Of a stretch of 64,000 bases of DNA, positions 9,806 through 19,900 are shown in pieces (position 1 is the first letter of the stretch; each line of letters opens with the position of its first letter). Below the pieces are notes generated by a model that saw nothing but the letters and a program-made list of their open reading frames with translations, was not told the origin of the DNA and made no database searches. The stretch spans positions 2,275,199 to 2,339,198 of the forward strand of contig NZ_BSUO01000001.1 of NCBI RefSeq assembly GCF_030161635.1, read 5' to 3'. Made by a program: the position numbers and the translations under genes. The stretch comes from Mobilicoccus caccae (GTDB taxonomy: Bacteria; Actinomycetota; Actinomycetes; Actinomycetales; Dermatophilaceae).

Positions 9806-10231
9806 TCAGTCCGTGGGGCGGGAGCGGCCGCGCTTGATCTCCGAGCGTCGCTTCTTGCCGGCGAGGCGGCGTTCCTTGGAGCCACGGGTCGGCTTGGTGG
9901 CACGGCGGGCACGTGGGGACGGCGCGATGGCCTCGCGCAGGATCTGCGCGAGTCGTTCGCGCGCGATGCGCCGGTTGGCCAACTGGCTGCGGCGTTCGGC
10001 CACGGCGATCGTCAGCTCCCCCGCCACCAGCCGGGTCGCGAGCCTGGCCCGGGCGCGTTCACGCAACTCATCCGGCAGCGAGGGCGACCCCGCGACGTCG
10101 AACGTGAGCTCGACCCGCGAATCGGCGGTGTTGACGCCCTGACCGCCCGGGCCGGAGGCGTGCGAGAAGCGTTCACGCAGCTCGGAGGCCGGGATGCGCA
10201 CCCGCGCGCTGACCACCACCTCGCCGTCCAT
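9806..10231 (-). CDS. arfB: Alternative ribosome-rescue peptidyl-tRNA hydrolase ArfB
   Basis: Releases nascent chains from stalled ribosomes using a class-I release-factor GGQ loop. The 141-residue protein shows [20 protein letters not shown] near residues 24-43 and the basic C-terminal tail ([22 protein letters not shown]) that enters the empty mRNA channel. Length and layout match YaeJ/ArfB rather than a full release factor, which would be more than 300 residues. ATG 10231 fits the family N-terminus. A repeat element lies just beyond its stop. Confidence 0.93.
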   Translation of the reverse strand: MDGEVVVSARVRIPASELRERFSHASGPGGQGVNTADSRVELTFDVAGSPSLPDELRERARARLATRLVAGELTIAVAERRSQLANRRIARERLAQILREAIAPSPRARRATKPTRGSKERRLAGKKRRSEIKRGRSRPTD

Positions 10232-10507
10232 GGAGCCATCGTCTCAAGGGCGGTCCCCCGGGACACCCGCGCCGCCGGTCGGGAGGAGGTGACCCGTCAG
10301 TCACCCCAGAAGGAGGCGATCCCACTCAGCCGCGCAGCGTCGACGGTGACCGTGACGACGCTGCTCGTGCCGGGCCAGTGCGTCACGACGCAGTCGTCGA
10401 AGCCGAGCGGGCAGCCGGTCGGGCATCTCCGGTGTCGCCATGACGACACCTGTGCTGTCTGGCCGGGTGTCCGCTCGGGTGCCCACCTCACCTGGGCGGG
10501 TGCGGTC

Positions 10508-12175
10508 CTACTTGAGGAACTTGTCGAACCCCTTGGGGAGCTTGCTCGCGTCGAACTGGCTCATCGCCTTGGCGATGTCGGCCTGGCTGGGCTGGCCCTG
10601 AGGCTCGGCCTGCCCGCCACCCAGAGCTCCGAGCGCGCTGCCCGGCGCCTGCTCGTCCCCACCACCGAAGGCACCCGAGATCGCGTTCTCGCGGGCCTGG
10701 GCCGCCTTGGCCTGGAGGTCCTTCTCCTGCTGGGCGCGCTTGGCGGGGTTGCCGCTCTTGCCCTTCTTCTTCGGCGGGGCCTTCTTCTTCGCGCCGGCAC
10801 CACCGCCGGGCATCCCCGGCATGCCACCGCCGCGCTTGAGTTGGCGCATCATCTTCTGCGCGTCGCCGAAGCGCTCGAGCAGGCCGTTGACCTCGCTCAC
10901 GTGCACACCCGAGCCCTTGGCGATGCGGGCGCGGCGCGAGCCGTTGATCTGCTTGGGGTGGGTGCGCTCGAACGGCGTCATCGAGCGGACCATCGCCTCG
11001 ACGCGGTCGAACTCCTTGTCGTCCAGAGCGTTGAGCTGGTCACGCATCTGGTTCATCCCCGGCATCATGCCGAGCAGCTGCTTGAGGTTGCCCATCTTGC
11101 GCACGGCGGCCATCTGCTGGAGGAAGTCGTCGAACGTGAAGTCCTCGTCCGCCATGAACTTGCGCGTCAGCTCTTCCTGCTGACCGCGGTCGAAGGCGCG
11201 CTGGGCCTGCTCGATGAGGGTGAGCACGTCACCCATGTCGAGGATGCGTGAGGCCATCCGGTCGGGGTGGAAGACCTCGAAGTCCTTGGTCTGCTCGCCG
11301 GTGGAGGCGAACATGATCGGCTTGCCCGTCACGTGCGCCACCGACAGCGCCGCACCACCGCGGGCGTCGCCGTCGAGCTTGGACAGGACGACGCCGGTGA
11401 AGTCGACGCCGTCGGCGAAGGCCTGGGCGGTCTCGACCGCGACCTGGCCGATCATCGCGTCGATGACGAAGAGCACCTCGTCGGGGGAGATCGCGTCGCG
11501 GATGTCGCGGGCCTGCTTCATCAGCTCCTGGTCGATGGCCAGGCGGCCGGCGGTGTCGACGATGACCACGTCGCGCTGTTCCCGCTTCGCCTGCTCCACA
11601 CCCGCGCGGGCGACCGACACCGGGTCGCCGTATCCCCGTGTGCCCGTGCCGTACTCGACGGCCGCGTCATACCCGGCGACGTTGCCTCGTTCGGGGGCGA
11701 ACACCGGCACCCCGGCACGCTCACCGACGACCTCGAGCTGCGTCACCGCGTTCGGACGCTGGAGGTCGGCCGCGACGAGCATCGGGGTGTGTCCCTGCTG
11801 CTTGAGCCAGGCGCCGAGCTTGCCGGCCAGGGTCGTCTTACCCGATCCCTGCAGACCCGCGAGCATGATGACCGTCGGCGGGTTCTTGCTGAAGTTCAGG
11901 TTGCGGGTCTGCCCGCCGAGGATGCCGACGAGTTCGTCGTTGACGATCTTGACGACCTGCTGCCCCGGGTTGAGCGCCTGGTGCACCTCCGAGCCGAGCG
12001 CCCGATCGCGCACCGCCGAGGTGAACGCGCGCACCACGGGCAGGGCGACGTCGGCATCGAGAAGGGCGACACGGATGTCGCGGATCGTCTGGTTGACGTC
12101 CTTCTCGGTGACGCGGCCCTTGCTCTTGAGGTGCTTGAAGGTCAGCGTGAGGCGGTCGGACAGATTGTTGAACAC
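10508..12175 (-). CDS. ffh: Signal recognition particle protein Ffh
   Basis: GTPase that binds signal sequences and 4.5S RNA and targets membrane proteins to FtsY. The 555 residues comprise the N domain (MFNNLSDRLTLTFKHLKSKG), the G domain with P-loop GLQGSGKTTLAGKL, the DTAGRL and TKLD-type (SKLDGDARGG) motifs, and the methionine-rich M domain (MMPGMNQMRDQL, then SRRARIAKGSG). It is longer than the usual 450-530 residues because of a Lys/Gly/Gln-rich tail after GGGMPGMPGGG. Start at ATG 12175. Confidence 0.97.
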   Translation of the reverse strand: MFNNLSDRLTLTFKHLKSKGRVTEKDVNQTIRDIRVALLDADVALPVVRAFTSAVRDRALGSEVHQALNPGQQVVKIVNDELVGILGGQTRNLNFSKNPPTVIMLAGLQGSGKTTLAGKLGAWLKQQGHTPMLVAADLQRPNAVTQLEVVGERAGVPVFAPERGNVAGYDAAVEYGTGTRGYGDPVSVARAGVEQAKREQRDVVIVDTAGRLAIDQELMKQARDIRDAISPDEVLFVIDAMIGQVAVETAQAFADGVDFTGVVLSKLDGDARGGAALSVAHVTGKPIMFASTGEQTKDFEVFHPDRMASRILDMGDVLTLIEQAQRAFDRGQQEELTRKFMADEDFTFDDFLQQMAAVRKMGNLKQLLGMMPGMNQMRDQLNALDDKEFDRVEAMVRSMTPFERTHPKQINGSRRARIAKGSGVHVSEVNGLLERFGDAQKMMRQLKRGGGMPGMPGGGAGAKKKAPPKKKGKSGNPAKRAQQEKDLQAKAAQARENAISGAFGGGDEQAPGSALGALGGGQAEPQGQPSQADIAKAMSQFDASKLPKGFDKFLK

Positions 12176-12320
12176 GCCCCCAGGCTAACGGACGCGCCCG
12201 GGCTCTTCGCGGGCCGAAGCCGCTCCACCGACCTCACCACACCCCGGCCGGCGGGCGACCCGCTCGGCCGATCCCGAGGGCCGGGTCGCCTCGCGGCCGA
12301 CGCGCCACGATGCCGGGCCG

Positions 12321-14650
12321 TCAGTCCCGCGGCTCACGGCCCACGGGTTGGGTGGGCTCATCCAGGAGCGGCGCCGACTCACGCAGGTCGACGGTGACGG
12401 GTTCGCCGAGAGCCACCCTCACCGTCCGACCGTCGACCTGGATCTCGAGAGGTGAGTCACCCTCCCGCACGCGCAAGCTCGTGCCGCTCGCGGTCGTCTC
12501 CACCGACAACAGCGATCCCCGCCACCGCAACGTGTACGCCGTGCGGCTCAGGGAGGTGGGTAGACGCGGCGAGAGCTCGAGCACCTCGTGGTCCTCGCGC
12601 ATCCCCCCGAGGCCGGCGACGAGCGCCATCCAGGCTCCGGCGATCGACGCCATGTGCAGGCCCTGGACCGTGTCGTCCTGCAAGTCACGCAGGTCGACGA
12701 ACGCCGCCTCCCGCAGATACCGGAGCGCGAGGTCGACGTGCCCGGCCTGGGCGCACACCACTGCTTGGACCGCCGCCGACAAGGAGGAGTCCCGCACCGT
12801 CCGGGCCTCGTAGTAGTCGACGTCGCGAGCCACGTCCTCGTCGGTGAATTCGTCACGGCACCACCAGATCGCCTGGACGAGGTCGGCCTGCTTGCACACC
12901 TGGCGGCGGTAGAACTTGGCGTAGTGCGCGTGCTCCTGGACCGGGTACTGATCGGGCTTGTCCTCGAAGCGCCACTCGCGATAGGCGGTGAAGTTCTCGT
13001 TGCTCGGGTGGACGCCGAGGGCCGCGTCGTAGGGCACGTGGATCTCGTCGGCCACGCGCCTCCACTCGGCGACCTCCTCGCGGTCGACCCCCAGATCGCG
13101 TGCGAGGTCCCACGATCGCTCGCACGCCGTCGCGGCCTGGCGCAGGTGCCGGCGGGCCATGAGGTTGGTGAAGACGTTGTCGTCCACGACGCCCGTGTAC
13201 TCGTCGGGCCCGGTCATGCCGAGGAAGTGCCGACCGCGGTCGTCGACGTGGGCGATGGAGGGCCACAACCGCGCCGTCTCCACCAGGACCTCGAGTCCCC
13301 CGACGGACTCCAGCGGCTCGCCGGTCACGTTGGCGTAGTGGTCGCAGGCCCGGGCGATGTCGGCGTTGACGTGCATGGCGGCCGTACTCGCGGGCCAGTA
13401 GGCCGACACCTCGCGTCCGCTGATCGTCCGCCACGCGAACGTCGCTCCCTGCACGTCGAGGACTGCGGCCCGCTCACGGGCGTCGTCCAGTGACGAGGCG
13501 CGCCACCGCAGCAGACGGGCCGCGGCGTCCGGACGCAGGAGCGTGAGGACCGGCAGGACGAACCCCTCGACGTCCCAGAACGTGTGGCCGCTGTAGCCGG
13601 TGCCGGTCAGGCCCTTCGCGCCCAGGGGGCACCCGAGACGCACGCGGCCGCCGAGAAGAGCTGGAACAGGCCGAAACGCAGGGCCTGCTGCAGGGCGGGG
13701 TCGCCGTCCACCTCGACATCTGCCGTCGACCAGAACTCCTCCAGACACGCGTGCTGGGCGGCGATCAGGCCATCCCAACCGAGGTCGCGGGAGCCGGCGA
13801 CGCTTGCCTCGGCGCGCTCGGCGAGACCCTCGGGGGTGCAGTCGCTCGACCAGGCGTACCCGAGGTACTTGACCAGAGTCAGGGACTCACCGGGGCCCAG
13901 GTCCGCGACGATCGTCGTCATGACGCGGTCCTCGCTCAACTCGACCCTGGCAGCCCCGGCACCCCTGACGTCGTGCTCGGCGCAGGCGGCCACGGAGATC
14001 GACGAGTGCGCCGTGCGGTGCACGAGCAGCCCGCCGGTGTCGCTGCGGCGACGAGCGAGGGGGACGAAGGGCCGGGCGATGACCTCGGAGACGCGTGGGT
14101 CGTCGTTCTCGATCTCGGACGCCTCGTCGTTGGCCACGAGACCCGAACGGAGGATCACGCGCGCCCCCACGTGCGGCGCGGTCACCGTGTACCGCATGGC
14201 CGCCGCAGATCGGTCGACGAGCGACACCAGGCGTTCGGAGCGCACCTGCATCGGCGTGCCTGCGGGTGTCGTCCACTCCACGTGTCGGGTGAGGATGCCG
14301 GTGCGCAGGTCCAGGTGGCGGGTGTGGACCTCGGGCGGGGTCTCGCGCACGTCGAGCGGGACGCCGTCGACATGGAGTCGGATCCCCGATCCGTCGGCGA
14401 CGCCGACCATGGCCTCGCCCTGCTCCGGATGCCCGTATCCCCCTTCGGGATACGACAAGGGGTGCTGCTCGTGCACCCCCGACATGTACGTGCCCGGCGA
14501 GTGGCAGGGATCGCCCTCGTCGAGCACCCCACGCATCCCGACATAGCCGTTCGACAGTGCGAACAGCGACTCCGTGACGCCCGCCACGCGCGGGTCGACG
14601 TCGGGTTCGCACACGGTCCAGGGGTCGACGACGAGGCGGGGTCTGGGCAC
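12321..14650 (-). pseudogene. Glycoside hydrolase family 65 (disaccharide phosphorylase-like), frameshifted
   Basis: About 776 residues when repaired. The N-terminal beta-sandwich half (RVAGVTESLFALSNGYVGMRG, then YMSGVHEQ) precedes the (alpha/alpha)6 catalytic half, which has the GH65 hallmarks GAKGLTGTGYSGHTFWDVEGF and the region MTGPDEYTGVVDDNVFTN carrying the expected catalytic Glu. The C-terminal beta domain ends near VTVDLRESAPLL. GH65 enzymes phosphorolyse maltose, trehalose, kojibiose and related sugars; specificity cannot be assigned. A one-base loss in the GGGGG run at 13625-13629 splits the frames (CVSGAP then LGAKG). Likely an assembly error. Confidence 0.85.
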
Positions 14651-14803
14651 GGTGGACTCCTGGTGGACGGTGGCGGCCGGTGGTGACAGCGACCCGACCG
14701 CCGGCCGGATGTCGGTCGAGGGCGGGGTGGGGACACTCCTCGATACCCGTCGGCGGTGGGTGTCACACCCTGACCCCGGGGCGGCGGCGTGGAGAAATGG
14801 CCG

Positions 14804-15151
14804 TCAGGTGGGCCGGTCCGCGCAGCTCACACACCGGTCGGTCTGGGGTCGGGCGGCCAGACGCTCGGCCGGGATCGGTCGGAGACAGGTGGCGCAGCGG
14901 CCGTCCCATCCGGCCTCGACGCGGGCGAGCGCCGCCTCGACGTCGGCGAGATGGTCGCGGGCGGCCACGGCCGTCGCGGCGTTGACGGCGCGGTCCCACG
15001 CCACCGTCGACCCCTCGGGATCGTGTTCGTCGTCGGAGTCGGCATCGCCGCGCGCCTCGGTGAGGTCGCGCAACACGGCGTCGAACTCGGCGACACGCCG
15101 GCGCGCCTCGGCCTGGGCCGCGAGCAGGGACTCACGCAGGTCCGCCGTCAT
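14804..15151 (-). CDS. TraR/DksA family C4-type zinc finger protein
   Basis: A 115-residue RNA polymerase-secondary-channel type protein. It has an N-terminal helical hairpin (MTADLRESLLAAQAEARRRV onward, rich in Glu/Asp/Ala), then the zinc finger CATCLRPIPAERLAARPQTDRCVSC with two CxxC pairs. The start at ATG 15151 is chosen because GGAGGGGATGAC lies just before it; an upstream reading adds an unrelated Arg-rich stretch. In actinobacteria such proteins modulate RNA polymerase much as DksA or RbpA-like factors do, but that role is inferred. Divergent from the NYN gene. Confidence 0.85.
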   Translation of the reverse strand: MTADLRESLLAAQAEARRRVAEFDAVLRDLTEARGDADSDDEHDPEGSTVAWDRAVNAATAVAARDHLADVEAALARVEAGWDGRCATCLRPIPAERLAARPQTDRCVSCADRPT

Positions 15152-15284
15152 GTCATCCCCTCCCTCGTGACCCGGCGATGTCTGCCGACGAGAGTACGGC
15201 GCCACCCGCCGGAGTGAGCCGTCGACACCGGGCGCTCCTTCGGACGGCTGCGTGCGGCTTCCCCGTCTTTGACACAGTGGGCCC

Positions 15285-16538
15285 ATGAGGTCCTGCTGCG
15301 CGGTCTATGTCGACGTCGGTTACTTCCTGGCCGCTGCGGCCACGAGGGTCACCGGCAGTTCACTGCGCCGAGGTGTGCAGGCCGACTACGCCGCGCTCAT
15401 CGCCTGGCTCGGCGAGCACGCCGAGGCCGACAGCGGACTGCCGCTGCTGCGCGTCAACTGGTACGACGCGGGCGGTCGCCCGGGCGGCATGCCCGACTCC
15501 TCCCAGGACGAGATCGGCCGGTTGCCCAAGGTCAAGCTGCGTCTGGGGCGGTTGTCGTACTCTGGTGAGCAGAAGGGCGTCGACGTCCGCATCGGGCTCG
15601 ACCTCGCCATCCAGGCACGCCAGCGCGTCGCCGACGTCGTGTACCTCGTCTCCGGCGACGACGACCTCACCGAGGCGGTCGAGGACGCCCAGAGTCACGG
15701 CGTCCAGGTGGTGCTGCTGGCCGTTCCCCGACACGACGAGGAGCCCCTCGCGGTCTCCAAACACCTCCAGCGCGAGGTCGATCGGACCATGGTCATCGAC
15801 CAGGCCGCCATCGACGCCGCGGTCAAGCCGACCGCCATCCCCGAAGCGCTCATCCCGGCTCCTCCCGGCGACTCCGAGCCGTCGGAGGAGGACGCCGACG
15901 GTGCGGAACGCTCGGCCACCGACGCGGAGCGGTCCGCCACCGACACGCGCGACCCCGAGCAGGAGCCGGCTGAGGTCGCCACAGGTCAGGGCGGAGCGCC
16001 GCTGCCCGGTCCGCCGCGACAGCGCCGCCGGACCGTCCGGGTGGTGTCGGAGACGCCCGACGCCGAGCACGCCTCCGCCGAGGCGACACAGCAGCCGTCT
16101 GCCCAGGGTGCGGACGCCGCGGATCACCGTCAGGCACAAGAGGCGACGCAGACAGAGAGTCCCGCGCCGACACCGGCTGCGGAGGAGGACTCACGGGCGT
16201 CCTCGGTGCCGACGCCCGCGATGTTCGCCCAGCGCAAGGCGGCCGGGGTGGCGTTGCCGGAGTCGGCGGCGGACATCCCCACCCCCGCCCAGGAGGGCGT
16301 GACCCTGCACGTCATCGATGCCGTGGCGCACAAGGTCGTCGCGGCCTGGTGTTCGTCGGCCACGCCCGAGGCGCTGTCCGCGCTCAAGAACGCGGCGCCG
16401 ATCATCCCCTCCGAACTCGACCGCGCGCTGCTGGTGGATCTCGCCGCCCACAGCGAGGAGGGCGACCTCGACGACGAGACGCGCCACCGCCTCCGCCGTC
16501 AGTTCTGGCACCACATCGGGCGGGTCCGCCCGGTCTGA
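15285..16538 (+). CDS. NYN domain (PIN-like RNase) protein
   Basis: The first 165 residues form a LabA/NYN-type PIN-like nuclease fold: the first acidic residue in AVYVDVGYF, then KGVDVRIGLDLAIQARQ and the acidic triad element LVSGDDDLTEAVEDA. A long disordered linker rich in Glu, Ala, Thr and Pro (about residues 200-340) leads to a conserved C-terminal helical domain (TLHVIDAVAHKVVAAWCSS to FWHHIGRVRP). Predicted Mg-dependent RNA processing or decay enzyme; the target is unknown. The 417-residue architecture is common in actinobacteria. Start at ATG 15285. Confidence 0.82.
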   Translation: MRSCCAVYVDVGYFLAAAATRVTGSSLRRGVQADYAALIAWLGEHAEADSGLPLLRVNWYDAGGRPGGMPDSSQDEIGRLPKVKLRLGRLSYSGEQKGVDVRIGLDLAIQARQRVADVVYLVSGDDDLTEAVEDAQSHGVQVVLLAVPRHDEEPLAVSKHLQREVDRTMVIDQAAIDAAVKPTAIPEALIPAPPGDSEPSEEDADGAERSATDAERSATDTRDPEQEPAEVATGQGGAPLPGPPRQRRRTVRVVSETPDAEHASAEATQQPSAQGADAADHRQAQEATQTESPAPTPAAEEDSRASSVPTPAMFAQRKAAGVALPESAADIPTPAQEGVTLHVIDAVAHKVVAAWCSSATPEALSALKNAAPIIPSELDRALLVDLAAHSEEGDLDDETRHRLRRQFWHHIGRVRPV

Positions 16539-16564
16539 GACGCCGCGACGACCCGGCCCGAGAT

Positions 16565-16589
16565 CCCTGACACCGGTGATCGGTCAGGG
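16565..16589. terminator. Convergent hairpin between the NYN gene and the winged-helix gene
   Basis: CCCTGA at 16565-16570 pairs with TCAGGG at 16584-16589, with an inner CCG/CGG stem. It overlaps the stop codon of the minus-strand gene, so it could serve both converging transcripts. Confidence 0.4.
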
Positions 16590-17729
16590 CGTCTCCAGGC
16601 CCGCGAAGGTCTTCCCGCGCGTCGCCGCGAGCAGTTCTCCTCGGGCTTCGAGGGGGCGCCGGTGACGACCGGTGTCCGTCCAGGAGTCGATGCGCAGGCT
16701 GAGGCGGGTGCCCTTCGTCGTGGGCCGCCAGGTGCCGACGATCTCGCCGTCCACGGCCACCGCGCCGGGCCGGCCGAGCACCGGCCACAGTTCTTTGTGC
16801 CGGCTCTTCTCGACGAGCAGCGCCCGGTCCTTGGCCGCAGTGAACAGGTCGTACGGCGAGAGCAGACGCACCGTCTCCTCCCCCGGGCTGCCGGCGGCCT
16901 CGAGCGCCGTCACGTCGTCGGCGAGAATGAGGGCGGTGGTGCCCGCGCGGTCGACCTCCACGACGTCCTTCGGCAGGTGCTTCTTGACCGTGGTGGCGGC
17001 CGTCTCGAGGTAGGCGGCGACGTCTGCGGGAGTCGCGGGGCCGAGGAAGTGCAGGTAGGCCCGGATGATCCGCAGATGGTCGGGGACGGCCTGCGGGTCG
17101 TCCGCGGGACCCCTCCGACGTCTGCCCGGCCACCCCGGAATGCGGCGCAGCACAGGCGGACTCGTGCCCGGCTCGAGTTCGATGCCCGCGAACAGCGGCG
17201 CCATCCGGAACGCCATCTCGGCCGGGTGGGTCGCCTTGCAGGGGCGACAGTCCACCTCGTACTCGGGCGGCAGTGTTCCGTGCAGGTGAGAGGACAGGTC
17301 TCCCTTGCTCATCGGCTCCTCGAGCGAGTCCCGCATCGCCGTCCCGAGCTCGGTCAGCGCGACGAGCGGGTCGATGCCCGCCTTCTTCCAGGTGCCGCCG
17401 GTGCCCGCCAGGCGCTTGTACGCGTCCGCCGCGTCGAAGGGTGACACCGCGGTCGCGACGTCGGTCAGATCCTCCCGGCGGTAGTGGTGGGGAGTTCCGC
17501 GCACACCCCACACGAGCGCGATCTCGTCGGCGAATCCGTCGGTGACCGCGATGGATTCAGTGACCGAGACACCGCGATCGACGAAGGAGAGTCGTCCCGC
17601 GTGTTGGGCGCCGTTCTGCAGGCCGATGTCGAGGACGGCGAGGTCGGCGGCGGCCGCGGTCCCCGGCTCACGATCCAGTTCCTGGACCCGCCAGCGGTAG
17701 CGCAGCACCTGTTCCCGTGTCACCTGCAT
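16584..17729 (-). CDS. Winged-helix DNA-binding domain protein (AlkX/DUF1006-like)
   Basis: A 381-residue protein of the winged helix DNA-binding domain-containing family (HTH_42 type), related to proteins implicated in repair or drug-adduct handling. Typical features are MQVTREQVLRYRWRVQELDR at the N-terminus, GVRGTPHHYRREDL, HFLGPATPADVAAYL in the winged-helix part and LVEKSRHKELWPVLGRPGAV near the C-terminus. ATG 17729 is chosen over a longer upstream reading because it matches family N-termini. Function is inferred only at family level. Confidence 0.75.
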   Translation of the reverse strand: MQVTREQVLRYRWRVQELDREPGTAAAADLAVLDIGLQNGAQHAGRLSFVDRGVSVTESIAVTDGFADEIALVWGVRGTPHHYRREDLTDVATAVSPFDAADAYKRLAGTGGTWKKAGIDPLVALTELGTAMRDSLEEPMSKGDLSSHLHGTLPPEYEVDCRPCKATHPAEMAFRMAPLFAGIELEPGTSPPVLRRIPGWPGRRRRGPADDPQAVPDHLRIIRAYLHFLGPATPADVAAYLETAATTVKKHLPKDVVEVDRAGTTALILADDVTALEAAGSPGEETVRLLSPYDLFTAAKDRALLVEKSRHKELWPVLGRPGAVAVDGEIVGTWRPTTKGTRLSLRIDSWTDTGRHRRPLEARGELLAATRGKTFAGLETP

Positions 17730-17949
17730 GAGGCGAGCATGACCACCCCGGCGCCCCGCGACAAGAGCCGGCGCGTCATCACGCCGAAACCCGGTGGCGT
17801 GCGGATCGGGTCGCTCACACCTCAGGGGTTTCCTCGGGGTCATCCCCTACGACTCCAGACGATCTCCGACTCGACCGACGACCGATGCCGACCGCCCCGT
17901 CACCCCCCTACGCTGAGCCCATGACACCGATTCACCAGGGGTGGACCTC

Positions 17950-18678
17950 ATGACGATCTACGGCGCGTTGTTCGAGCAGTACAAGGAGCAGGAGGCGCGC
18001 GAGCCGTTCTCGCGGCAGAACTCCAAGATGCTCAAGGTGCGTGTCGCCGGTGACTCCGTCTGGGCCAAGGCCGGGTCGATGGTCGCCTATCAGGGCGAGC
18101 TCCGGTTCGAGAACAAGGGGTCCGGAGGCCTCGGGCGGCTGCTCAAGCAGGCGGCCACCGGCGAGGGTCTGAGCGTCATGCGCTGCTCCGGCCGCGGGGA
18201 GATGTTCCTCGGCGACGGCGCCGCCGACGTCCAGGTGCTCTACCTGGAGGACGACATGATCTCGGTCAACGGCCGTAACGTCCTCGCGTTCTCCGACAGC
18301 ATCGCGTGGGACATCCACCGGGTACAGGCGCGTGGCGCCGCGATGACCGGCGACCTGTACAACGTCTCGCTGCGTGGCACCGGGTTCGTGGCCGTGACCA
18401 CGCGCGGCGAGCCCGTCGCCCTCGACGTGGGCAGCTCGACCACCTTCGGCGACCCCAACGCGGTCGTCATGTGGACCCAGGGCGTGACGATGGACGTCCG
18501 CGTCGACGCCGGCGGGCTGGGCTCGATCCTGCGCGGCGGCACCGGCGAGACGTTCCAGATGGCCTTCGGCGGTCGTGGGCACGTCGTCATCCAGCCGGCC
18601 GAGAACCGTCCGGCCTCGGGTGGGAACTCCAGCAGCAGCGGCGGTGGCGGGGTGCTCGGCGGCCTGTTCGACAACTGA
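17950..18678 (+). CDS. AIM24 family protein
   Basis: A beta-rich protein of the AIM24 (TerD/tellurite-associated) superfamily. The pattern SKMLKVRVAGDSVWAKAGSMVAYQGEL, then RCSGRGEMFLGDGAADVQVLYL and GRGHVVIQPAE is characteristic. The C-terminus is a Gly/Ser-rich flexible tail ending GGLFDN. ATG 17950 has AGGGGTGG at good spacing; GTG 17941 is a less likely alternative. The biological role in bacteria is unknown. A strong hairpin follows the stop codon. Confidence 0.87.
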   Translation: MTIYGALFEQYKEQEAREPFSRQNSKMLKVRVAGDSVWAKAGSMVAYQGELRFENKGSGGLGRLLKQAATGEGLSVMRCSGRGEMFLGDGAADVQVLYLEDDMISVNGRNVLAFSDSIAWDIHRVQARGAAMTGDLYNVSLRGTGFVAVTTRGEPVALDVGSSTTFGDPNAVVMWTQGVTMDVRVDAGGLGSILRGGTGETFQMAFGGRGHVVIQPAENRPASGGNSSSSGGGGVLGGLFDN

Positions 18679-18695
18679 CCCTCCCCGCCGGACAC

Positions 18696-18740
18696 ACGAC
18701 GGCCGGTGTCGCCCCGATCGGGGGCGGCACCGGCCGTCGT
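18696..18740. terminator. Bidirectional terminator between AIM24 and PI-PLC-like genes
   Basis: A 13-bp perfect outer stem (18696-18708 with 18728-18740, ACGACGGCCGGTG) encloses a second GC stem, CGCCCC with GGGGCG. It lies 18 bases after the AIM24 stop and 26 bases from the stop of the converging gene. Confidence 0.8.
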
Positions 18741-18765
18741 CGTCCGTGCTCCGGCTGGGGTGACG

Positions 18766-19647
18766 TCAGCCGCGTCCGCCGCGACGTTCGGTGGGGTCGT
18801 TCTTGGCGAGGAAGGTCTGCAGACCGGCGAGGTCGTCGGTGTTGATCTGGTCGACGTCGGCGGCGACGAGTTCGCGCCAGACCGCCTCGCGCGCCGGGCC
18901 GGCCGCGTCGGGGGTGGCCCAGAACCGCACCTCATACCCCTGGGCGTGGGCCAGCTTCACGATGCGGTGCAGCTTGCGGCGCTCGGCGGCGGGCATCGTG
19001 CCTTCACCCATCCAGGTGAAGTGCTTGGTCCAGTTGTCGCTGAGGACCGTCATGAGTTCGGGCGACAGGCCGCTGTAGATGTCCGGAAGGCGACCGTCGT
19101 AGGCGGAGAACCGCACGTCGGCGGCCTCCATCGCCGCCAGGTCGCGGTTGCCGGAGATGACGACCTCCACGGCTCCGGGCAGGCGACGCTCCCCGCTCCA
19201 CACGGTGACGATGTCGCGGTAGTCGCGCAGCTTCTTCTCGATGACCGCCCACGTCTCGGGGCCGGACTTCACGTCGATGTAGAGCCGGAAGCGGGCCTTC
19301 CCGCCGCGGTGGACGCTCCCGCGGTTCTCCGTGATCACCCGGCGCAGCGGCTCGAGGTAGGTGTTCTGCAGGGTGCGGGCGGGGTCGGGTGCGTCATGTC
19401 CGATGAGCAGTTCGTCACCGACGAGCCACACGTCGGCCTCGACGCTGGTGAAGCCGTGGGAGAGCGCGTCGTGCAGCGGGCGGGCGTGCTCGTAGTCGTT
19501 GTGGGCGTGGGCGCGTTCGAGCGCCTGCGTGTGACGCGGCTTCGAGCCGTGGCCGGGCCCTGGGTGGGCGGTCGCCGACGGGGTCCAGAGCAGGGGAAGG
19601 GCGAGGAGCGCGGCGAGGAACACCGCGACAGGGCGCAGGGAGGTCAT
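18766..19647 (-). CDS. Secreted phosphatidylinositol phospholipase C / GDPD-superfamily protein (Aim6-like)
   Basis: The start at 19647 gives a Sec signal peptide (SLRPVAVFLAALLALPLLW, cleavage near TAHP). The mature domain has the PI-PLC/GDPD superfamily metal and phosphate site: RAHAHNDYEHARPLHDALSHGFTSVEADVWLV, then LLIGHDAPDPARTLQNTYLEPL and LYIDVKSG. This pattern matches the Aim6-like uncharacterised branch rather than classic GlpQ. A secreted phosphodiesterase next to PhoD suggests phosphate scavenging; that link is inferred. Divergent from phoD. Confidence 0.8.
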   Translation of the reverse strand: MTSLRPVAVFLAALLALPLLWTPSATAHPGPGHGSKPRHTQALERAHAHNDYEHARPLHDALSHGFTSVEADVWLVGDELLIGHDAPDPARTLQNTYLEPLRRVITENRGSVHRGGKARFRLYIDVKSGPETWAVIEKKLRDYRDIVTVWSGERRLPGAVEVVISGNRDLAAMEAADVRFSAYDGRLPDIYSGLSPELMTVLSDNWTKHFTWMGEGTMPAAERRKLHRIVKLAHAQGYEVRFWATPDAAGPAREAVWRELVAADVDQINTDDLAGLQTFLAKNDPTERRGGRG

Positions 19648-19900
19648 GCGCCGATGGTCGTCGCGACCGGCGGTCCCCTGGTCGACGAACAGGACGGCGC
19701 TGGAGGAACATTCGTCGAACACGGGGTGACGATCGTCCTGCCTCCGAATGCCTCCGGTCCGAGGCGGCGAGTCCGGCACACGCTGCGATCTCGGACGGGG
19801 CGGCCCCTTCAGGCCGGCGTCGCCAGGTGTTCACGCACCCGACGCCATGGCGTCCACTCACGGTCGGCCGGCGTCGGCCGTCCGCGAAAAGGGTTGCGCC

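Noticed and set aside
10301..10486. Small Arg-rich minus-strand frame between arfB and ffh
   Set aside because: No ribosome-binding site, no recognisable motif, and several overlapping frames are equally open.
9770..11251. Plus-strand open frame of about 490 codons across arfB and ffh
   Set aside because: No recognisable domain and runs antisense to two intact conserved genes.
14758..14770. GGGTGTCACACCC palindrome between the DksA-like and GH65 genes
   Set aside because: Only 13 bp with no second copy or clear position relative to a promoter; too weak to call an operator.
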